A DNA stretch of 64,000 nucleotides from Diploptera punctata (GCA_030220185.1 JASPKZ010003415.1:512501-576500); one strand, 5' to 3'. Counted from the first letter of the stretch, positions 45,800 to 55,920 are shown. A program made the numbers and translations. Notes: a model not told the origin generated them from the sequence alone.

Positions 45800-46718
45800 T
45801 CCCTTTATATGTGACTGCTATTTTGTTAAATTTAAAGTTTAAAATTTGATTTCGTTTTACAAATTTCGTTTTACAAAAAGTTAAAAACTTACAGCCTCTA
45901 ATATATTGATATAGGGAGTTCCAGATTCTAGCATAGCTAAGGTATAAGAAATTAGGATATTTGCAGCTTCTACGTAGTGGTATATTTAACAGATTCTGTT
46001 GCGATCGTATTCTCAAAATATGATTGGAGGATATATGATGAAAGCGAGAGAATAAGTAGCTTGATGTAGAGGTATATTTTCTAATAGCTTAGTAACGTAA
46101 TGCATTTTGTATTTTTAATTAATAATGTCAGGTTCTTAGAATAACAGATGCAATATTTTTATTACAAGTTACTTTTTCCTTTTTTCAGCAAATGTCTCCC
46201 CTCAAAGTAATACACTTGGTCCACTTTTCCAAAAAAATTAGAAAATGTTTCACTACTTATTACATTAGTTACTTTGTTACAGAAGTTGGAAATACATCAA
46301 CTTTCAATCTGAAATAAAACGAACAGAAGAATACACGTCAAAGAAGGTGTTTGGTACAGTTTTTTGGTTTCACAAATGGAGGCCAATTTCTATCGATGAT
46401 ACAACTTACATAGCACCAAGCGGGGGAATGGTAAGGGAAAAAAAACCTTAAGTGGACAGGAACATGGTTTTTACATTTACTACTCCAGTTAGAAAGAAGA
46501 AAAGTCTCCACACTGTAACTACACAGTTTGTTCGAGCATGGGACACTGCTAACTGAGTCAGGACTCAAATAGGGGAAGTTCCTGTAACGTGGACATTTCA
46601 TTTCCAAAAAGTATGCCATTTAAACATATTAATACACATAGTTTTTTTCAATACTTAAAAATCATAATAAAATTCCGTTGAGGTGAATAGTCATAAAGTA
46701 TATAAAAAATAAATATAT
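45800..46718. other. No gene recognised
   Basis: ORFs of about 100 codons at 45699-46016 (minus) and 46338-46619 (minus) show no motif, and part of the first is antisense to LINE-F. Confidence 0.35.
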
Positions 46719-46721
46719 TGG

Positions 46722-46905
46722 TACATGCTGTCGTCCTTAACTAGGATAATTTTAAAAAATGTAGGCCTTTCTGAAACCGCCTTTCATCTTCAGCAGAAGA
46801 TTGTGCGCTACTCACACCCTCCTGCTGAAGACGGAAGACGATTTGTGAAAGGCCTGCAGTTTTAAAAATGTTATCCTAATTGAGGACGACGGCACCTGCC
46901 GATGT
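46722..46905. mobile_element. Foldback element (arms about 77 bp)
   Basis: CTGTCGTCCTTAACTAGGAT at the left pairs with the inverted ATCCTAATTGAGGACGACGG at the right. The loop is near 46805-46820. No ORF. Confidence 0.8.
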
Positions 46906-46914
46906 ATTTACTTT

Positions 46915-46924
46915 ATATATATGT

Positions 46925-46969
<45 letters not shown>

Positions 46970-46996
46970 AGTGTGTATGTGTGGGGATATGTATGT
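46915..46996. repeat. (GT)n microsatellite
   Basis: GT tract with TATG units at its end. Confidence 0.95.
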
Positions 46997-47039
46997 ATGT
47001 ATGTATAAAGCCTGTATACGTCCCGCTTGGGAACATGGG

Positions 47040-47315
47040 TGCCCCCTAACGGTAGTTTCTTGATCAAGCTAATTTAGTTACGCATGGGGTCAGCGCATCG
47101 TCTCGATGAGACATATAAGCAACTAATGTTTTAGTTGGATGAGAAAGGCCGTAAAGGTTACTCAGAATCTTCATCCTCGGGATCAACGGTCTAAATTCCC
47201 TCCCGAAGGGCTTGATTCTTGGATTTTTTCCATCATTAGAGTCCATCGACTACGTCCGTGTTTGAACTCAGTACTAGAAGCAAGGAACATAACCACTATC
47301 TCGACTATATATATT
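47040..47315 (-). mobile_element. SINE1-related element, old
   Basis: The head is on the right (GTTTGAACTCAGTACTAGAA and CATAACCACTATCTCGAC are the diverged B and A boxes). The body has CCCTCCCGAAGGGCTTG. Confidence 0.6.
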
Positions 47316-47319
47316 CATA

Positions 47320-47740
47320 ATTGTATTAAACGCTTCGTTAAGCCTCTAATTAAAAAATTTACAAAATTGTATTAAGAATTATCTACCTACATATGTAGAT
47401 ATGTTTTGTATTGTCACATTTAAAAATTAACATCTGATATATTATGTACATAATTCCGATTTTCTACTAAGATTGACATAAGAATATGCAGGTCATTTCA
47501 GAATAAGTATTACAGACTTCTAGGGGTTTTTTATTCTGAAACACAAGACACACTTGTGTTTTGATCTTCAAACTTATTTTACATCGAAATGGTACCTTTC
47601 AGCACATGGGCTCCTTATCAAAATTTTATCTACTATTCACCCTCTATAACCCTTAGAAGTCTGTAATACTTATTCTGAAACACCCTGTATAAAACGGCAA
47701 TTCTTGCAGTTACATTATACAGATGAAAAACGTGGCCTCT
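47320..47740. other. AT-rich, nothing recognised
   Basis: A weak inverted repeat (GTATTACAGACTTCTAGGGG at 47508 and its complement near 47655) may be another foldback, TIRs of about 25 bp. Confidence 0.4.
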
Positions 47741-47744
47741 TCTT

Positions 47745-48197
47745 TAAGAGAGAATAAAGTGATTAGGGAAAATACCTGGACCAAAGAGAGACGAACGGAC
47801 AGGTAAATGGATAAAATTACGTAACAGTGAGCTAAATATCTATGGGAAACCAGTTGTATTAAAAACAGTTAAGAGCCGTATATTGCGATGGGCAGGACAC
47901 TTGGTGTGATTGGTGAATGAAAAGAGAAAATTAAAATTTCTTGCAGGAAAATGAGAGGGAACGCGTCCAGTATGTAGCCAAAAATGAGATGGAAGAATAA
48001 AATGGAAAATGAGAGGGAAAGCACCCAGTAAATAGGCTAAAAATGAGGTGGAAGAATAAAATTAATCATGATTTAAGGAAAGTAAATTATGTACGGAATG
48101 ATACGTAAATATTATATTAGGTTAAGAATGTATGGAGACCTTATGTACGCACGGCAATGAAACTCCGTGCTTGATAGAGCCAGTGAGTTGGTTAGAT
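47745..48197 (+). mobile_element. LINE-B 3' part with internal duplication
   Basis: It covers WTKERRTDR-like to the family end and a GTTA tail. A roughly 58-bp segment encoding the KRPV..RMRW part occurs twice in tandem (about 47946-48060). Confidence 0.75.
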
Positions 48198-48344
48198 ATA
48201 TCATGGATAGTTGGATATATAAGATATTAAATTGTGATATGTGTGTGTATGTGTGTGTGGTTCCAAATGCCACCCACTACAGTCTCAGTGCTTCACTTTT
48301 CGTGCTTGGCGAATAGATGACGTTAATGTTGGTCTATTTATAAT

Positions 48345-48790
48345 TTAAAATTAAAATATAAAATTATGGAATATTCAACTGAAATGTCCGTCTCCTCAAC
48401 TTAACTAATTATTTAACTGCAGCGCTTTCGGGACTTGTCCCATCATCGGCAGGATTAAGAACCGGTGTTTCACTGAAGATCTGGTAGAGGGGGTTAACAG
48501 AACACATCATGAATCTTATTGAAGTTGATTATGCAGCCAGTCAGGCTAAAATTAAACACAAATATTCTAACCTCAAAATGACACTTCATACAAGTAATCC
48601 CCTCTACCAGATCTTCAGTGAAACACCAGTTTTGAATCCTGCCTATGATGGGACAAGTCCCGAAAGGGCTACAGTTAAGTAATTAATTAAGTTGAGGGGA
48701 CGGAACTTTCAGGTGAATATTCCATAATTTTATATTTTAATTTTGAATAATACCTCAACGGAACACATCATGAATCTTATAAAAGTTTAT
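48345..48790. mobile_element. Foldback element G, long form
   Basis: Inverted arms of about 120-150 bp: AAAATATAAAATTATGGAAT on the left, its complement near 48725 on the right. Each arm carries a hairpin GATGGGACAAGTCCC-GAAAG (minus at 48423-48452, plus at 48641-48667). The centre has CTACCAGATCTTCAGTGAAA in inverted copies. The hairpin motif resembles those in Penelope-like element ends. A deletion form lies at 24085-24240. Confidence 0.75.
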
Positions 48791-48794
48791 TTAT

Positions 48795-49048
48795 AATTTA
48801 AATAACAATTGGGTAGAACACGTTACAAAGGTTATATTAGACTTATTTTAAATGCCAATTATAAGTCAAGATGGATGCATCATGTCTATCGAATGGAAGA
48901 TCACAGGATACGAAAACAAATGTTAAGATATCAACCTGCAGGAAGAAGAAGACCAGGACGTCCAAACAAAAGACTCCTGGATGGTGTTTCTCTTGAGGCC
49001 GAAACTGGTTAACAAATGGCCTAAATTCGTCAATGTACTATGATGATG
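48795..49048 (+). pseudogene. LINE C-terminal fragment with (ATG)n tail
   Basis: Open frame to 49012: YKSRWMHHVYRMEDHRIRKQ, then QPAGRRRPGRPNKRLLDGVS and LEAETG. The end is followed by ATGATGATGA at 49040. A short non-LTR tail, distinct from LINE-A and B. Confidence 0.75.
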
Positions 49049-49049
49049 A

Positions 49050-49315
49050 TGAAATGCGTATGGAGAGGAGCGTAAGATTATTATATGCTTATGTGTTAGT
49101 ATACAGTGTTGCCGTGTTGTATGAGGGACGATTATGAAGAGATGAATACCGTGCAGATATGTAGAATGCTCCAGTCGAAAAACACTAAAGAATCACCAGT
49201 TTTAACCTTTCCAACCGAGACGAATGGCTATAAAAGTACTACATGCGATCTCATGATATGTGTTATGGAGGGCTTGAAATTTAATCCGAATACTTGGTGG
49301 ACAATCTAGTCATAA
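49050..49315. other. Short stretch with an unknown 67-codon ORF
   Basis: The plus ORF at 49106-49309 (MLPCCMRDDYEEMNTVQ...) matches nothing I recognise and has no context to support it. Confidence 0.25.
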
Positions 49316-49319
49316 GTAA

Positions 49320-49945
49320 TGCCACGAGTGATTTCCAAATTATCGATAAATTGACGACTCACGAAGTGAGGAGTGAATTTATCTAGATAATTTGGAAATC
49401 AAGAGTGACACTTGTTAGGACTATTTAACGAATAAAATTAAGCTGTTTACTCACAAATCATTGTTTAACTATAGTTATTTTTAAATATTTATATATTAAT
49501 GTAAACGGCGATGTTTGAAAACAAATCAGAAATGTGAGGTTATGTTCATTCACTGCTGCTTGATCATATTATTTATTGCCAAATAAGATCGCAATATGGT
49601 AAGAGTGCACCCAAGTGGAGAAATAATGAAACACATCAAACTATATATCATAATCAACATTACGGGTTATTCATTTAGTTTTTTTAGTAAACAACTCGGT
49701 AAAATCAAGGAATCGTTTCATTATTTTCTATATTGAATGTATTTGTTGGAGAAAAATAATGCTTTGACCTGTTCAGAACATTAAAAAGGAGGAGCTTTCT
49801 TTATCACAAAAGCAGGAGCTGATGAAGAGAAATCGATAAAAAGCGAGGTGAAACACGGCTGTCATTGGTTGTAAAACAACATTCATTGAAACGTGATTGG
49901 TCATTGACTAGCATTTATGGCATGAGTTAAATAGTGATTTAAAAA
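49320..49945 (+). repeat. HT interspersed repeat, copy 3
   Basis: Hairpin at 49330-49403 (GATTTCCAAATTATCGATAA and its complement). The body is shared with copies 1 and 2 but about 130 bp shorter. The right end lies near GGCATGAGTTAAATAG. Confidence 0.75.
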
Positions 49946-50151
49946 TTGACATAGTACCATTCCTAGTCATGAAACTAAAGACTTGAATCTATCTACTCCG
50001 ATAAAAATCGAATTCGTACCCTCTAGTCTGGGAGTAGTTATGCTATGCTTACAAGTTTTCACAAAATTGATAACTTCCCCTATATTTGAACTTTCATACT
50101 ACATTGATGCCAATTTGCGTACTTTGGTATTTGACAATAAAAGGAAACTTA

Positions 50152-50520
50152 CAAGGGAACTGTCAACCATTACATGCCGAAACCTACATTGAAATATCTC
50201 CCAGAGAAGCGTTGTGATGTACCAACGGCGTGTCCAAAAAAGTCTGCTGCTTTTAAACTGCAGAGAAATAAAACAACTCCTCACCTAGTCAATTGGATAA
50301 ACCTGACAACCTGCCGTCTGCTGCGTTCTGCCTAACTCCATTCCGCTCTAACTCAAGGAGTGATGTCCACCTGTTTCACACAGTAGATTGCTATTGCTGG
50401 GTTCTGGCTTCGATTTCTGTGCGTAACAATTAAAAGCGGCAGATATTTTTTGGACACGGACTTGGTACATCACAATCCTTCAAGGTGGGTTTCCGCATGC
50501 AATTGTTGACAGGTTCCTTG
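50152..50520. mobile_element. MITE H, short copy, TTA duplication
   Basis: TIRs of about 115 bp: left CAAGGGAACTGTCAACCATT, right end complementary (TTGTTGACAGGTTCCTTG). Both contain a TGATGTACCA-x-x-x-CCGTGTCC block. TTA flanks both ends (50149-50151 and 50521-50523). The centre is about 130 bp. Confidence 0.82.
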
Positions 50521-50544
50521 TTAGAATAATGTTTGGTCAAAAAA

Positions 50545-50905
50545 AGGAGAAACTCAGACGCAGGTGAATAAAAAATCTACACGATAGGAGCTACATGATC
50601 TTTGTGGGAAATAGTAGAAAATAAGAACAGTTAAGTCTCATAATTTGCTATTAGCAGGTCGTGTAAGACGAATGGGGAATGAAATAAGGGCATAGGAACT
50701 TATTGGAAGACCAGAGGGAAAGTGCCGACTACATATGACACGAATGAGGCGGGTGAATAATATTTACCATATTTTGAGGAAGGTAAATTGTACAGGGAGA
50801 GATAGAAAAACAGTAACTCCGGATACTGATATATAGACAGCTTACGTTCGCAGGGCCATAAACGTCCAGATTAAATGGTTTCAATGAGTCAGTTAGATAG
50901 TTATG
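50545..50905 (+). mobile_element. LINE-B 3' part, decayed
   Basis: Recognisable from ETQTQVNKKST-like sequence through MGNE to the family terminus CAATGAGTCAGTTAGATAG. Frames are broken. Confidence 0.7.
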
Positions 50906-51234
50906 TACGTTTACATTTAATAAATCTGCTACATTGTTTTCTATATTACCCTGAGCTAATAATAAAAAATGATAAAATAATAAATTATGAACTTGGTGAA
51001 TAATTAAAAAATAAATAGGGAGAGTGAAATTATGTATTATTCGAATAGCCTGCAACAAAATACGTGAATGGGCAATTTTTAATATTGTATAGTCTTGCTT
51101 TAGGCATAGCCAGCTTCGATATATTCTCCGATATGTTTTGCTGGAACAAATTTCCTCTTGGTCTTTAATATTGGATATATAAACATTGAACACATTATAT
51201 TAATATAGAGGTTCTTCTTTGGTGATGTCACATT

Positions 51235-51345
51235 ATGTTACATACATTATCAATAAAGCCCAATTATAAAACAAAAATTAAAATCAATTATAAGATGTCG
51301 ACGCGTTTCGATAGCTAAATCATCATTATCAAGCCAAGAAATGGA
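51235..51345 (-). mobile_element. Penelope-like 3' end fragment (tentative)
   Basis: The minus strand contains GATGATTTAGCTATC-GAAAC followed by GCGTCGACATC. The CGAAACGCGTC type motif after a short hairpin is typical of the downstream part of Penelope-like elements. No GIY-YIG frame is left. Confidence 0.4.
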
Positions 51346-51479
51346 TAGAAAGAGGAGTGACTTAGGAAGTAAACAGGATGAAAATCTTACAAATTACGAA
51401 TAATACGATATATTAAGTTTCGGTGTGAAGCATCGGAAAATGTGACAGTTAGAGCGATTTTTAAATTTTCACTCCTACA

Positions 51480-51645
51480 CTTAATGGTTTTAGAGGGTCC
51501 AATTGTGAATCTAGACCATCGAGGGACCCGATCAGACATACACAAAAAATTCATCTAAATCGGTCCTGTCGTTTAGGAGGAGTAGAGTGACAAACACACG
51601 TACAGACGATCTATTTGATCTAAATTAATTAAAACGGAGACATTT
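51480..51645. repeat. Conserved interspersed repeat, unclassified
   Basis: It contains AATCGGTCCTGTCGTTTAGG and AGTGACAAACACACGTACAG, a combination I know as a common insect repeat (translates QPFRRSSVTNTRTD-like). The class is not assigned. Confidence 0.4.
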
Positions 51646-51649
51646 ATAT

Positions 51650-52485
51650 GGTTATGGATGTGTTTCAAATTAGGAGTTTTAGATAAGGAACGTAGTTAAA
51701 CGAAACATGCTGAAATTAATATATCGGTTGTTGGAGTCCTTTAGATGTGATACCCATAATCCAGCAATAAATTAATTAAATGTATAGAATGGAATGAGGT
51801 AGTTTTAGACCTTATTTAGAGATTGCAGCAAACCAAATTGAAAAAATTAGCCAAACTTTTTTTTAAAAATCTATGCATATATTTTTAAAGTATAGCTCGA
51901 TAATTGTTAAAAACATTCTGTAAAGGCTACATTTTGTAAATAGAGTTGGTTATTTCTTGTTAATCGTCGAGTTTAATCGAATCCCTAATTACAGTCCGAA
52001 GCATCTCATAGTCAGTACGCCTATATTAATGTTGGGGCGTGAGTTTTAAAAAATAGACATACTTATATAACGCAATTTCCTTAATAGGTCCATGTATTCC
52101 TCTGAGTAACTTTCTTTCAAAAAGCTAGTTGAGATTAGTCATGTTCAGTCAGAGCCCAGGTTTCACTCTTTAAGTTAACACTGGTGTAATTAGTGTTTCA
52201 TTTCAAATATTTTGAATTTAAATACTTTATTTATTGAAAAATAACATTTCTAAGCATTTTGTACTGATTTATTTTTCCTGGATATTATTATGTTTAATTA
52301 GTCCTACTAAATATGAGTCCATAAATTAATCGGTTATGAAGTTATACCAATTTTACTGTTTGGCACTCGCTGGTAGTAAGTGCCAATTCTAACAAAACCA
52401 TCACAGTCTTATTCAATTGAGATTAATAGGGATTAGAAAAACGATCTCTACCCTAAATTGGCGAAACAATAATTTATCCTGCCTA
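51650..52485. other. AT-rich, nothing recognised
   Basis: No feature seen. Confidence 0.3.
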
Positions 52486-52489
52486 TTAT

Positions 52490-52612
52490 TTAAATGTTTC
52501 GGACCACAAAGAAAACAGCATTATGTAAAACTCTAGGTTAATATTTTACATGTTCCGGACCGCAAAGTAAACAACATCATGTAAAACTCTAAGTTACTGT
52601 ACACCATCCAAT
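52490..52612. repeat. Two-copy tandem repeat, unit about 62 bp
   Basis: ATGTTTCGGACCACAAAG ... TATGTAAAACTCTAGGTTA is followed by ATGTTCCGGACCGCAAAG ... CATGTAAAACTCTAAGTTA. Confidence 0.8.
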
Positions 52613-52719
52613 ACCCGGCCTGCGCGGCTACACCTAAATTAATTAAATGTGTTTTGATGTTTAGTTAAACAAGTTGAAAGAAAAATAATTATAAATTTAT
52701 ATCGTAATTATCAGTTTAG

Positions 52720-53000
52720 CGGTTTGTTTGGTCGGGTTAGACTAAATTGACCGGTTCACGGATAATTCGATCGCTTTAGAGGTAGATTCATCGGTTTCAG
52801 GGTAATTTTATAATTTTAGAGGTAGCTTCATCGGTTTAAGGGAAGCTTCTCGTTTTAGAGGTTGTTTAATCGGTTTACTGTTAGTTTTTGTCTTTATAGA
52901 GGTATTTTGATTAGCTGCTGGTAATTTGGTCGTTGTAGAAGTAATGTCATCGGTTTAGGGGTAGATTGGTCGGATCGGTTGGGCTCTTTAGATGATATTC
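52720..53000 (+). repeat. Degenerate repeat of about 20 bp (TCGGTTTAGAGGTAGATTCA-like)
   Basis: About a dozen loose copies with the core TTTAGAGGTAG alternating with ATCGGTTTA. It grades into the TTAGG-type array. Confidence 0.7.
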
Positions 53001-53978
53001 CTGGGTTAGGTTAGATATCGGTTACGTCAGATATCGGTAGGTTAGATCAAGTCAGGTTAGGCTAGGTTAAGTTCGGTTAGGTTGGGTTAGGTTCAGTTAG
53101 ATTCGATTAGGTTAGGTTTGGATAGGGTAGGATAGGTTAGGTTAGGTTTAGTTAGATTCAGTTAGGTTAGGTTATGTCAGGGTTAGGTCCCATTTAGGAT
53201 AGTCTTATGCCCGGGTTAGGTCCGGCTTTGGATACGGGTTTGGGTTCAGTTTCAATTCAGTTTGGGTTTGAGTTTCGAGATCAGTGTTCATTCGGTTTTG
53301 GTTTCGGTTTTTTTGTTTGTTGTTCTGGTTCGGGTTTGGATTCAGGTTAGGTTGATACTATGTTAAGTTAGACTCGGTTTTGTTAGGCACGGTTGGCTTA
53401 AGCTCGGTTGGGCTTGGATCGGATTAGGTTCGGGTTAGGTTAGTGTTAGCTTCAGTTTAGATTCAGTTTAGGGACAGTGTAGGATCAGTTTACGTTCAGT
53501 GTAGGTTCAGTTTAAGTTCAGTTTAGTTCGATTTTCGTTCGGTTTAGGTTCCGTTTAGTTTCGGTTTAACTTCGGTCTAGGTTCGGTTTGTTGTAGGTTA
53601 AGTTCAATTTAGGTTGAGGTAAGATTAAGGTTAAGTTCGGGTTAAGTTCAAGTTAGGATAATGCCAAGTTCAGATAAGGTTCATGTTAGGTTCAGATTAG
53701 GTTAATATTAGGTTCAGGTTAGGTCAGGTTAGTTTCAGGTTAGGTTCAGATTAGGTTCAGCTTGGTTTAAGTTATGTTCAGGTTAGGTTAAGGTTAGGTT
53801 GACATTAAGTAAAGGTTAGATTCAGGTTAGGTCAGGATAGGTTCTGGTTAGGTTCCGGTTAGGTTAAAGTTAGGTCAGGTTAGATTCAGGTTAGGTTCGG
53901 GTTAGGTACAATTTAAGTTGAGGTTAGTTTAATTTTAGGATTAGTTTAGGTTCAAGTTAGGTACATGTTAGGTTCAGG
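53001..53978 (+). repeat. Degenerate TTAGG-type (telomere-like) array
   Basis: Nearly 1 kb of 5- to 6-bp units of the GGTTAGGTTCAG kind. TTAGG, the canonical insect telomere repeat, is the commonest pentamer, mixed with TTCAG, TTCGG and TTTAGG variants. The G-rich strand is the plus strand throughout. It stops sharply at the Penelope RT. Confidence 0.85.
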
Positions 53979-55035
53979 GCTATGACATCATCTACATAAC
54001 GATATCAAAATAGAACATTTCTAGCTAATGCATTCTTATGTATGGTTTGTTCTAAGTCATCCATAAAAATCTCTGCCAAAAGAGGGCTCAACGGATCACC
54101 CATAATCATAGCTATGTACAATTTCTTACTAAATTCAAAGTAATTTTGATGTAAGCATGTTTTAAGAGTGTGTAATATTTCTTCAACTACAAAACCATTC
54201 ACTTTATTAGTTAGTAACATTCTATTAATAATCTCTATTACATCAATAGTAGGTATACTGGGAAACAGATTCTTTACATCAAAAGAAACTAAAATTAAGT
54301 TATTAGGCAAATCTATGTTCTTTATATTGTCAATTAATTCAATAGAGTTTTTTATACTGTAAATTGGATTGAACTTGGTATTAGATGAAATTATATTTAT
54401 TAGCTTTTTAGACATTTTGTATGATGGAGAACTTATAGAGGATACTACTGGTCTAATAGGATAATTTTCCTTATGTAATTTAACTAGGGAGTACAGTTTG
54501 GGTGATTGGAGATTCATTTGTATTATAGAGTATTCAAAAAAGTTATTAAAAATTATACTATATTTATAAATATTTATAATTTCTTTTTCATATTTCTCTG
54601 TTGGGTCTTTATCAATAATTTGACAATTATCTGAATTTAGAAAATCTACAGTTTTAGAGATATAATCATCCATATTTAAAGCTATTAAAGCTTGTCCTTT
54701 ATCTGCTCGTGTAATAACAATATCATCATTTAAATTTTTCTTTTTTATATCTTTAGCTATCTGATTACAGAATATATGCCTTGGTATTGTTTTCTGACCA
54801 TCCTTGATCATCTTTGTGAGAGCATATTTTTCTGCCTCAACATTAACTGGTTCAGATAATGTGTTATTATCTTTTAAAATCAATTCACATTCCACACCTA
54901 AATTTTGTAGTAGAATATTACTATTGTCAACATTAAAATTAAATTTAAAACCCTTATTTAACAAGTTTATTTCATTTTTAGTAAAATTAGTGCCAGAAAG
55001 ATTAACAAACCGATAAAAAAAACTGTGTTTGGATA
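53978..55035 (-). pseudogene. Penelope-like element reverse transcriptase, inverted segment
   Basis: Minus strand, 364-codon open frame ending at a TGA at 54005-54007. N-terminal NLSGTNFTKNEINLLNKGFK, then VITRADKGQALIALN, LVKLHKENYPIRPVVSS, motif A LVSFDVKNLFPSIP, motif B MGDPLSPLLAEIFMDDLE. Just past the TGA the frame continues YRYVDDVIA, which is catalytic motif C, so the stop replaces one codon (likely Trp) before it. The homology ends there, at the telomere-like array. The N-terminal Met at 55099 is false: 55036-55099 is antisense to the endonuclease part. This RT is of the Penelope type, related to telomerase RT. Confidence 0.9.
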
Positions 55036-55480
55036 AACTAGTGACAATGTCTATATAGGACAAACTGGTAGACATTTTATCTCTCGGATAAAGGAACACA
55101 TGAGAGCATATAACAGAAATTTAGAAAATTCAAAATATGCTAACCACCTATTCCAATTTTATCATTGTTTCGATCCAAATTTTGAAATTTTACATATTTG
55201 TGATAAGGGTAAGAAGTTAGATCTTTTGGAGGCTGTAGAAATTAATAAATTTAAAAGTAGTAAAAAACTGTTAAATTCTCAACTTGATTTGAATGAATCC
55301 CCTTTGTTAAATTTAAATAAATATTGTTGTATTGTTGCTTAGATCAGTTGGAACACAATTCATAATTTGTTAACATGCCTGAAGAAGGTACAGTGTACCG
55401 AAACAGATGTCACTGAATTATATAATAAATATGAAAATCAAATAAAACGTTTTATTTTTATTTCATAATTATTTAATAAA
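55036..55480 (+). mobile_element. Penelope-like element: GIY-YIG endonuclease end and 3' tail
   Basis: The plus strand reads DNVYIGQTGRHFISRIKEHM then RAYNRNLENSKYANHLFQ, and ends LNLNKYCCIVA with a stop at 55340-55342. YIGQTGR and the R..EH motif are the second half of the GIY-YIG nuclease of Penelope-like elements. The first half (GIY side) and the RT-thumb linker are missing at the inversion point. About 140 bp of 3' region follow, including a hairpin and AATAAA. Confidence 0.85.
55379..55411 (+). ncRNA. Hammerhead-like hairpin in the Penelope 3' region (tentative)
   Basis: CTGAAGA, one extra A, stem GGTAC-AGT-GTACC, GAAAC, then AGAT-GTC. The order matches a minimal type I hammerhead core (CUGANGA, stem II, GAAA, short stem III, cleavage after UC). 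Against it: the extra A before stem II, a stem III of only 2 bp, and no clear stem I. Hammerhead motifs are known in Penelope-like elements. Confidence 0.35.
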
Positions 55481-55544
55481 TGAACGTCATGGATTTTCAT
55501 CAAGTAAACACCAATCAATTGATTATATAATATTTTATTGAATT

Positions 55545-55735
55545 TTTTTAATGCCCCAGATTTGTGGTTTTTGGACATTTCTGGTGTTCTCTCCTGGCAC
55601 TGATGTAACTTTAACCCACTATTGAGGCTGGGGCGCCTGGAAGGCGGGGTTACATTGCTCCGATGTTATGATGGATGATGATGATGATAGTGCACCAAGA
55701 GAGTCCTTAATCCTAAGCTTAATCTAAGGTGAATA
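55545..55735 (-). mobile_element. SINE3 body, head missing
   Basis: The minus strand runs from the end of the SINE3 (AATGCCCCAG on plus) back to the GGTTAAGT region. The tRNA-like head is lost, and SINE2 begins there. Confidence 0.75.
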
Positions 55736-55920
55736 TGAATGATTGCGATGGCCATATGATGTTCGGGGACCGTTTGGGCCTTAAAGTTTCCTGACATTTG
55801 TCTTACAGGTGAGGAAAAAGTCCGATAAAAACCTCACCCTGGAAACTGTCCCGACCGGGGATCGAATCCATGCCCGCTGCGTGACAAGGCAGCACGCTGC
55901 CTCGAGACCACAGCGGTGAA
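55736..55920 (-). mobile_element. SINE2, head half
   Basis: tRNA-like head on the right (GAGACCACAGCGG) and the body to GATGGCCATATGATG; the distal half is missing. Confidence 0.85.

Noticed and set aside
49815..49835. Hammerhead core at GGAGCTGATGAAGAGAAATC in HT copy 3
   Set aside because: CTGATGA is followed almost directly by GAAA with no room for stem II.
53001..53978. CRISPR-like array
   Set aside because: Units are 5-6 bp and degenerate without spacers; the sequence is eukaryotic.
54005..55099. Start of the Penelope RT at Met 55099
   Set aside because: The first 20 or so codons are antisense to the GIY-YIG end on the plus strand, so they lie past the inversion point.
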